The notes under the pieces are model-generated. The model worked only from the letters and a program-made list of their open reading frames with translations, did no database searches and had not been told where the DNA came from. A program made the position numbers and the translations under genes. From the NCBI GenBank assembly GCA_016929205.1, contig JAFGJF010000143.1:1-5986 (forward strand): a stretch of DNA of 5,986 bases. The letters are read 5' to 3'. Every line of letters begins with the position of its first letter. Positions within the stretch are counted from its first letter, which is position 1. The stretch is from Anaerolineae bacterium. GTDB lineage: Bacteria; Chloroflexota; Anaerolineae; JAFGEY01. This document shows, one piece after another, positions 1-4,723 of the stretch.

Positions 1-1666
1 CCCCGTGAATGACGATCAACGGGGCCGTGATCCGGTCGACGTGATGGATCGGCGCGATGCGCTCCAGGAACGCCCGGTCACGCGCCAGGCTGCCGTATTC
101 GGCCTCGCGATGGCCGCGCCGGTAATCGCTGGTATTTTCCAAAAACGTCGCCAGGTTGCTGATCCCGACAATGTCCACTCCCGCCGCCCACAACGCCGGA
201 TACGTCGTCACCGCGGACAGTACCATAAATCCGCCATAGCTGCCGCCGTATACAACCAGCCGTTCGCCATCGATGCCGGGCTGCGCTTTGAGCCAATGCG
301 CAGCATGAGCCAGGTCGGCCACCGAGTCCATCCGCTTTTCCACGTCATCGAGGTGGCTGTAGGCCTTGCCATAGCCGGTCGATCCACGCACGTTGGGCGC
401 GAACACGGCGTACCCATGATGCAGAAAATATTGGATCAGAAAATGAAAGCCGGGCCGAAACTGGCCTTCCGGACCACCATGGACCATGACGACTACCGGC
501 AGCGGCCGATCCGAATCGATGACCGGCTTGTAGAACCAGGCCGGAATATGCCGCTTTTTCCCCGTGGCATCCTGGTCAAAGGTTGGATAGCGCACCAGTT
601 CTGGCGCAACAAACGAAGAGATAGGCACGCCGCCGTGAGAGGAGCGCGTCACGGCACAAACACGGTCGCGAACCAGATCCCAGACAAACACATCGATGGT
701 GCGCGTGGCGCTGGTAAAGGAAAAGACAAGTTGTGTCGCGTCGGAAGAAAAGACGAAAAAGCCGTCAGCCACAAGGCCCGGAGCGTCACCGACAGCCGGC
801 GCTTTGCGCATCGTGCCCGTATCCAGGTCGAACAGACGGATCTCGTGTGTACCATCGACGTTTATGGCAAAAGCCAGGGCCTTGCCGTCCGGCGCAAGGG
901 CCAGGCACTCACAATCCCAATCGGGCACCACGATTGGTTCCAGCTCACCGCTCCGCAGATCGAGACGGGCAACGTAGATAAAATCCGCATCCCGGTCGGT
1001 GGTCAGATAAAGCGACTGTCCATCAGCAGCATAATAACAGGCCCCAAAACGCACCGCATCGCCGGAAGCCAGGTACTGTCTCGCCGTCCCCGTCTCCAGA
1101 TCGATTTCGAACAGCTCGTGGCTGAAAGAGCTGGCCATGCGCGTGATCGCGGCCCGGCGTCCATCGGGTGAGAAAACCTGGTTGTGCAAATAGCCCGGCG
1201 ACTCGTTTTGCCACACCAACCGCGCCTCGCCGTCGAGCGGCTGTACGTACAGATCGAACAGCCCGGGATGGCGGCGATTGGCCGCAAACAGAATGCGTTC
1301 GCCGTCGCCCGACCACGCGCCAAAGATGTGCATGGCCGTCTCATAGTCTGCCGTGAGGCAGCGTTCAGGCGAACCGTCTGAGGGCAGGACAAAGATCTGC
1401 GCCTTTTCGTTGCCACCCACGTCCCGTGTATAGATCGACCTGCCGTCGCCGGGTGCAGGTGAAAACCAGACGCCCATCACCCGCTCGTGCTCAAAGGTCA
1501 CCTGCTCGGGCCACAACGGTTCGTCCACGGACCCGGACAGGGGCACCTGCCACACCTGCGGCACGCCGGTCATGTTGTACAGAAAGGCCACCCGCCGGCC
1601 GTCAGAACGGATGCTGGGAAAATAGGACTGCCGGACGTCGAGATAACGAGAAATTGGATAGGTCAC
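1..1666 (-). CDS. S9 family serine peptidase (acylaminoacyl-/dipeptidyl-peptidase type), C-terminus cut by window edge
   Basis: A cytoplasmic prolyl-oligopeptidase-fold peptidase that probably trims short peptides; the exact substrate cannot be read from sequence. The reading frame stays open from the GTG at 1666 to the window edge, giving 555 residues. Residues about 1-345 form a beta-propeller with recurring 'SPDG/APDG/SGDG' blade motifs (near 119, 166, 258). Residues about 350-555 are the alpha/beta-hydrolase domain: HGGP at 396-399 (oxyanion region), the S9 signature NVRGSTGYGKAY, and the nucleophile elbow GGSYGG at 474-479 with Ser476. The window ends at IHG, just before the expected catalytic Asp; the His is also outside. 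Family members are about 600-680 residues, so roughly 60-120 are missing. No signal peptide is visible. The start is fixed by AAGGAGG six bases upstream; GTG overlaps the kinase stop as GTGA. Family is sure; the assignment within S9 (S9C-like) is inferred. Confidence 0.93.
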   Translation of the reverse strand, partial: MTYPISRYLDVRQSYFPSIRSDGRRVAFLYNMTGVPQVWQVPLSGSVDEPLWPEQVTFEHERVMGVWFSPAPGDGRSIYTRDVGGNEKAQIFVLPSDGSPERCLTADYETAMHIFGAWSGDGERILFAANRRHPGLFDLYVQPLDGEARLVWQNESPGYLHNQVFSPDGRRAAITRMASSFSHELFEIDLETGTARQYLASGDAVRFGACYYAADGQSLYLTTDRDADFIYVARLDLRSGELEPIVVPDWDCECLALAPDGKALAFAINVDGTHEIRLFDLDTGTMRKAPAVGDAPGLVADGFFVFSSDATQLVFSFTSATRTIDVFVWDLVRDRVCAVTRSSHGGVPISSFVAPELVRYPTFDQDATGKKRHIPAWFYKPVIDSDRPLPVVVMVHGGPEGQFRPGFHFLIQYFLHHGYAVFAPNVRGSTGYGKAYSHLDDVEKRMDSVADLAHAAHWLKAQPGIDGERLVVYGGSYGGFMVLSAVTTYPALWAAGVDIVGISNLATFLENTSDYRRGHREAEYGSLARDRAFLERIAPIHHVDRITAPLIVIHG

Positions 1667-3171
1667 AAACTGCCTCCTTGTCCTACGATCGCAGTCGAGA
1701 TTTGGAAAGTAATCCGGCATGTGGTGCCGGCGCCCGCATCGCTCTGCCACTCGATCTTGCCTCCAATCTGCCGGGTGAACAAATCGATCAGGACCATACC
1801 CAGCGTATCGCCACCCGGAAACTCGAAATTGGAGGGCAGGCCGATGCCGTTGTCACCCACCGCGAGGACACATTGTCCTTGCGCATCCCCTCCCCCGTTA
1901 GTCGGATACAGCGCGACGCTGATTTCACAACGCTGATCTGGCGGCCGGTCTGCATCGGCCGGAAAGGCATACTTGAGCGCGTTGGAGAGCAGCTCGTTGA
2001 TCAACAATCCGCAGGGAATAGCTTGCTTGATCTCAAGCATCGTATCATGTACATCCAATCTCAGATTGACAGGACAGGCCAGGTCAACACGATACGTCGC
2101 AAACAAATCGGCAGCCAGGGATTGCACGTAATCGGCAAAGTCGATCTGGGCCAGGTCGGGGGCGCGGTACAACTGCTCGTGAATCAACGTCATCGACTGG
2201 ATACGGCGCTTGCTCTCGCGCAGCACCTCCAGGGCACGTGCGTCCCGGACGTAATCAGCCTGGAGATCGAGCATGCTCGAAACAACCATAAAATTGTTCT
2301 TGACCCGGTGATGGATCTCTTGGATCAGCACTTCCTTTTCCCGCAGGGCTGCTTTGATCTGCTCTTCTGCGCGCACCCATTCCGTCATATCGCGATCGAT
2401 ACCGACGGACAAGGCCCTCTGTCCCACCTGGAATGGTGAGGCCGCGTATTCAATGATATTCTCTTTATGATCGGGGCGTATCCAGGAAAAAACACCCTTG
2501 TAAGCTTGTTTCTCCCGGCGAATCCGCCATCTTTCCTCCTGGCTTTTCCCAGGGCTCAATTTCTTTTGGATCGGGGTGGTATTCCCGAGCGCCAGCAGTT
2601 CTTCTTTGCTTCGTCCAGCCATCTCGGCATACCGCTCATTGCAGTCCAACAACTGGTGCGTGCCAAGATCCGGGAACTCTTGATAAATGCTGATGCCATC
2701 AAAAGCGTTCTCAAAAATGTACCGCAGCTTTGCTTCGCTCTCTTTGAGCCTGTTCTCCAATTCGTGCCGGTCGAGTGCCATCTCGATTGTGGCGCGTAGT
2801 TCTCTCTCGCGCACCGGTTTGCCCACATAGCCAAATGGGCCGGAGGTCTTGGCACGCTGAATGACCATCGCTTGCGCATAATCGGTCAGATAAACCACCG
2901 GGATGTCGAATCGATCGCGGATTTGCGCGGCCGTCTCGATGCCGTCCGGCACACCTGCCAGGTCGATGTCCATCAGCACCAGGTCCTGAAGATTGTTTTC
3001 TATGGCCTGTAATGCCTCCTTACCAGAGGATACCATTTCTACAACATCGTATCCAAACCCGATCAGGATGCGCTGGAGTTGGACGGCGATCGGCCTTTCA
3101 TCTTCGACAATCAGGATGCGTGACATCCGATCAGCCGGTGAGAACTGAAAATTGTCTGTTTGAGCCGGCAC
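1663..3171 (-). CDS. Sensor histidine kinase with N-terminal receiver domain: REC-PAS-HisKA_2-HATPase
   Basis: A 502-residue soluble two-component kinase. Residues 17-135 are a receiver domain: acidic pair E23/D24, phospho-acceptor D68 in LMDID, T96 in VVYLTD, K118 in YVGKP. A short coiled-coil-like linker (about 133-150) leads to a PAS domain (about 147-268, YIFENAFDGISIYQ at its start, IDRDMTE at its end). The dimerisation/phospho-acceptor region is HisKA_2 type, EIHHRVKNN at 285-293; by family pattern H288 is the likely phosphorylated residue. The ATPase has the N box INELLSNALKYAF (391-403), G1 box DNGIGLP (440-446) and a TLGMVLID G2 region (456-463). No membrane segment or DNA-binding domain is present, so it senses in the cytoplasm and must pass phosphate to a partner not seen here. 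Start chosen at GTG 3171 because GAGGAGG lies eight bases upstream; an ATG at codon 16 (MSRILIVEDE) is the alternative but lacks a good SD. The TGA stop overlaps the peptidase start. Confidence 0.95.
   Translation of the reverse strand: MPAQTDNFQFSPADRMSRILIVEDERPIAVQLQRILIGFGYDVVEMVSSGKEALQAIENNLQDLVLMDIDLAGVPDGIETAAQIRDRFDIPVVYLTDYAQAMVIQRAKTSGPFGYVGKPVRERELRATIEMALDRHELENRLKESEAKLRYIFENAFDGISIYQEFPDLGTHQLLDCNERYAEMAGRSKEELLALGNTTPIQKKLSPGKSQEERWRIRREKQAYKGVFSWIRPDHKENIIEYAASPFQVGQRALSVGIDRDMTEWVRAEEQIKAALREKEVLIQEIHHRVKNNFMVVSSMLDLQADYVRDARALEVLRESKRRIQSMTLIHEQLYRAPDLAQIDFADYVQSLAADLFATYRVDLACPVNLRLDVHDTMLEIKQAIPCGLLINELLSNALKYAFPADADRPPDQRCEISVALYPTNGGGDAQGQCVLAVGDNGIGLPSNFEFPGGDTLGMVLIDLFTRQIGGKIEWQSDAGAGTTCRITFQISTAIVGQGGSL
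1673..1679 (-). promoter_or_regulatory. Shine-Dalgarno AAGGAGG for the S9 peptidase
   Basis: The minus strand reads AAGGAGG followed by six bases and GTG at 1666-1664. The site lies inside the last codons of the upstream kinase gene, so ribosomes finishing the kinase stop directly on the peptidase start. It decides the GTG start of the peptidase. Confidence 0.85.
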
Positions 3172-3179
3172 CTGGTTAA

Positions 3180-3186
3180 CCTCCTC
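3180..3186 (-). promoter_or_regulatory. Shine-Dalgarno GAGGAGG for the sensor kinase
   Basis: The minus strand reads GAGGAGG, an eight-base spacer, then GTG at 3171-3169. It favours this GTG over the in-frame ATG fifteen codons downstream, which has no comparable site. Confidence 0.8.
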
Positions 3187-3238
3187 ACTTGCAAGGTTGA
3201 TCTGCAGTCCTGAACGGATACGAGAGCATATCGTCTGC

Positions 3239-4027
3239 CTACGCGAACAGGTCGCGCTTGCGAAACGGCGCGGCCAAAAAACGACTCAAGACCTTGAACG
3301 TGCCCAGCCAGGCAATGCAGACGCCGTTCTTGTCGTTGGCCAGTACCTTTTCAGCCAGCCAGGGCGTGACCGTGTCCACCCGGTCGGCCAGGATGTTGAA
3401 AATACGCTTGACCCGCTCCCGATCCTCCGGGCGATCCTCGTATGGTCTGGTCATAAAGTCGGTGATGACCATACCCGGACTGAGCGCGCCCGCCAGCACC
3501 TTTGTTCCTCGCGTTTCCTGGGCCAGCGATTCGTTGAGATAGCACAGGCCGCTCTTGGTCGTCCCATAGAGGACCATGCCTTTTGTCTTGCGGCCATCGC
3601 TGCCCATACCCTCCATATTGTACAGCGCGCCGAATCCCTGCGCCAGCATGCCGTGCAACGCCACCTTGGAACCGTACATCGCTCCCAGCATGTTGGTTGC
3701 TACGACAGACCGGATCTGTTCGGGCTCCAGTTTCCAGAAATCCATCTGCGGCCCACGGATGCCGGTGTTATTGATCCAGATATCGACCCGGCCAAAATGT
3801 CCTTTTGCGGCATCCCACAGGGCCTGTACCTGTGCAAAGTCGGTCCCGTCGCAGGGACAGTCGAATACACGATCGGCCTCGTGTGTGCCGGTCAGTATCG
3901 CGACCGCCTTTTGCACCGCTTGTTCGGTGCGCCCGCTGACCACGACCGCGCAGTCCCGGGCCAGAAATGCATCGACGAGGCCGTGACCAATGCCACGGGT
4001 GCTGCCGGTAACGACGACGATTTTCAT
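3239..4027 (-). CDS. SDR family NAD(P)-dependent oxidoreductase, chlorophyll b reductase (NYC1/NOL)-like
   Basis: A 262-residue classical short-chain dehydrogenase/reductase, a normal length for the family. The Rossmann nucleotide-binding motif TGSTRGIG is at 7-14, with SGR at 31-33, where an Arg after the second strand usually favours NADP(H). NNTG at 86-89 is a variant of the NNAG motif. The catalytic set is N112, S143, Y154 and K158 (YGTTK). SPGMV at 183-187 follows. The stretch NMEGMGSDGR, then YGTTKSGL, then SPGMVITD, and a C-terminus rich in aromatic and basic residues resemble, from memory, plant NYC1/NOL chlorophyll b reductases (DGAGSGG, YGSTKCGL, SPGMVLTD). The substrate in this organism is unknown and need not be a chlorophyll. 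Start ATG has AAGGAG eleven bases upstream (4044-4039), a slightly long spacing. It is the first gene of the minus-strand run, 67 bases before the kinase, under the promoter at 4090-4118. SDR family is certain; the branch is moderately supported. Confidence 0.93.
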   Translation of the reverse strand: MKIVVVTGSTRGIGHGLVDAFLARDCAVVVSGRTEQAVQKAVAILTGTHEADRVFDCPCDGTDFAQVQALWDAAKGHFGRVDIWINNTGIRGPQMDFWKLEPEQIRSVVATNMLGAMYGSKVALHGMLAQGFGALYNMEGMGSDGRKTKGMVLYGTTKSGLCYLNESLAQETRGTKVLAGALSPGMVITDFMTRPYEDRPEDRERVKRIFNILADRVDTVTPWLAEKVLANDKNGVCIAWLGTFKVLSRFLAAPFRKRDLFA

Positions 4028-4082
4028 AGCTCGCTTGACTCCTTGATGGTCTGTGTCTCACTGGCGCGAATGTCACCAGGCG

Positions 4083-4094
4083 ATAATCGATTAT
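4083..4094. promoter_or_regulatory. 12-base perfect palindrome ATAATCGATTAT over the SDR -10 box: candidate operator
   Basis: ATAATCGATTAT equals its own reverse complement over all twelve bases. It overlaps five of the six -10 bases of the minus-strand promoter and reaches the predicted transcription start, the classic place for a repressor site. No regulator is identified, and AT-rich palindromes of this size can occur by chance. Confidence 0.4.
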
Positions 4095-4118
4095 AATCTC
4101 GATCCAGGGGACAGACAA
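4090..4118 (-). promoter_or_regulatory. Sigma70-type promoter for the SDR-kinase-peptidase unit
   Basis: On the minus strand a -35 box TTGTCT (4118-4113, four of six matches) is followed by a 17-base spacer and a perfect -10 TATAAT (4095-4090). Transcription would start near 4083, leaving a leader of about 55 bases that contains the SDR ribosome site. The same bases ATTATAAT also give TATAAT on the plus strand (4092-4097) with a weak ATGTCA 16 bases upstream, so weak divergent transcription is possible. The call rests on consensus matching only. Confidence 0.65.
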
Positions 4119-4121
4119 ATC

Positions 4122-4133
4122 ACGGCACCACCC
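4122..4133 (+). repeat. Third copy of the terminal 12-mer ACGGCACCACCC
   Basis: Identical over twelve bases to 4280-4291 and, inverted with one mismatch, to 4338-4349. It begins four bases upstream of the -35 box of the SDR promoter, so it may be an element end next to which the promoter arose, or a shared regulator site. Confidence 0.55.
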
Positions 4134-4153
4134 CAATGCCCTCGGACCGATCG

Positions 4154-4175
4154 CCCATACGCTGCTCTGTATGGG
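4154..4175. repeat. Hairpin CCCATAC / GTATGGG, 8-base loop
   Basis: A perfect 7-base-pair stem: CCCATAC at 4154-4160 pairs with GTATGGG at 4169-4175 around GCTGCTCT. It lies about 35 bases upstream of the -35 box of the SDR promoter. No T-run follows on either strand, so it is not a standard terminator. Confidence 0.5.
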
Positions 4176-4225
4176 AATGCGCTTTACCGTCGATTGCAGC
4201 AGGGTCTCCGCAATAAGTCAGCGGG

Positions 4226-4274
4226 GAGAAAAACAACTCAACTGAGAGCGCCAGGTTGAGAAAAAACAACTCAA
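4226..4274. repeat. Pair of A-rich direct repeats GAGAAAAA(A)CAACTCAA
   Basis: GAGAAAAACAACTCAA at 4226-4241 recurs at 4258-4274 with one additional A, 32 bases apart. Between them CTCAAC (4237-4242) and GTTGAG (4255-4260) are inverted, so the block can also fold. Two copies only; not a CRISPR. Confidence 0.6.
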
Positions 4275-4276
4275 AC

Positions 4277-4352
4277 CATACGGCACCACCCAAAAAGTGA
4301 GATAATAGAAGTACTTAACCGCTTCTAGTTCACTTGAGGGAGGTGCCGTATG
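4277..4352. mobile_element. 76-base long inverted repeat, candidate MITE or insertion-sequence remnant
   Basis: CATACGGCACCACCC (4277-4291) pairs with GGGAGGTGCCGTATG (4338-4352) at 14 of 15 positions. The inside continues with AAGTGA (4295-4300) against TCACTT (4330-4335) and TAGAAG (4306-4311) against CTTCTA (4322-4327), leaving a 10-base loop. About 26 base pairs in all. A third copy of ACGGCACCACCC lies at 4122-4133, in direct orientation to the left arm, so the outer copies at 4122 and 4349 could also be the ends of a 228-base element. A flanking TA on both sides may be a target duplication but is part of the palindrome, so it proves nothing. No transposase is recognisable. An alternative is a structured RNA or a regulator-binding dyad. 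Confidence 0.5.
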
Positions 4353-4433
4353 TGTATTGTACACCCAAAGGACGTGAAAAGTCCAGCGATCTATGCCTCC
4401 TCATCTATGCCGACCACGTCCACCCACCGTATC

Positions 4434-4451
4434 CCTGTCTTTTTTGACAGG
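4434..4451. repeat. Hairpin CCTGTC-TTTTTT-GACAGG
   Basis: A perfect 6-base-pair stem (4434-4439 with 4446-4451) around six T residues. The T run is in the loop rather than after the stem, so it does not look like an intrinsic terminator on either strand. It could be a dyad operator with 6-base spacing; no function can be assigned. Confidence 0.45.
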
Positions 4452-4649
4452 CAATCACCGTTCCCGAACGACCGACCACGACCAACATCCTGGTGCAGTC
4501 GTTGGCAGTGGAAGCAGGATCGGACCTTCGTGGTTACGCGTTGGACGTGAGCGGCGGCGGTGAACAAAGCTGGATGCGCGTCCTGACCAATGCGCAGGTC
4601 GCCACCCACACCTATCCCATCAAAGTGAGCAATCACACAAACAACCAAG

Positions 4650-4678
4650 TTCGCAATCACCGCACTTTATGGTATCAT
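4650..4678 (+). promoter_or_regulatory. Possible promoter for the LuxR/MalT-type regulator, extended -10
   Basis: TTCGCA (4650-4655, four of six -35 matches), a 17-base spacer, then TATCAT (4673-4678, five of six) preceded by TGG (4670-4672), giving the TGN extended -10 pattern. Transcription would begin near 4685, about 40 bases before the ATG at 4724. Consensus match only. Confidence 0.4.
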
Positions 4679-4723
4679 CACATATCCCACAGATCGCACA
4701 CAGAACAGAATACCAAAACACAT

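Larger units (their letters stand above)
4028..4723. other. 696-base divergent intergenic region without a convincing gene
   Basis: The region separates the minus-strand SDR unit from the plus-strand LuxR-type regulator. It holds the SDR promoter and palindrome near 4083-4118, hairpins at 4154-4175 and 4205-4227, A-rich direct repeats at 4226-4274, a 76-base long inverted repeat at 4277-4352, a small dyad at 4352-4364 (GTGTA-TTG-TACAC), a T-loop hairpin at 4434-4451, and a possible promoter for the regulator at 4650-4678. Short reading frames on both strands here lack ribosome sites and recognisable domains. The density of repeats suggests remnants of one or more small mobile elements mixed with regulatory DNA. 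Confidence 0.7.

Noticed and set aside
1..24. Inverted repeat CCCCGT / ACGGGG at the window edge
   Set aside because: Lies inside the conserved LIVIHG coding stretch of the peptidase; most likely chance.
5..1171. 388-residue open frame on the plus strand
   Set aside because: It is antisense to the S9 peptidase, whose motifs and SD are clear; the plus-strand product is rich in Arg/His/Gln with no domain.
1426..2439. 337-residue open frame on the plus strand
   Set aside because: Antisense to the peptidase start and the kinase ATPase and HisKA_2 domains; no family features and no ribosome site.
3197..4096. 299-residue open frame on the plus strand
   Set aside because: Mirror of the SDR gene, which carries a complete catalytic set on the other strand.
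4226..4274. CRISPR-like direct repeats
   Set aside because: Only two copies, low-complexity A-rich units and a 15-16-base spacer; no array.
4120..4313. Minus-strand open frame ending in a TGA at the 4122 repeat, with the string AAIDGKA
   Set aside because: IDGK recalls some transposases and ending at a terminal repeat is typical, but the rest shows no transposase motif and much of it comes from the A-rich direct repeats.
4434..4451. Intrinsic terminator
   Set aside because: The T run is in the loop, not 3' of the stem, on either strand.
4350..4550. 66-residue plus-strand frame starting ATG right after the inverted repeat
   Set aside because: The ATG is part of the repeat arm (GCCGTATG). 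GGGAGG upstream could mimic a ribosome site, but the product has no recognisable domain and stops soon.
4493..4723. Upstream GTG start extending the regulator by 77 residues
   Set aside because: The family starts at the MNVPLLKTKL position; the extra residues do not fit the family and lie across the likely promoter.
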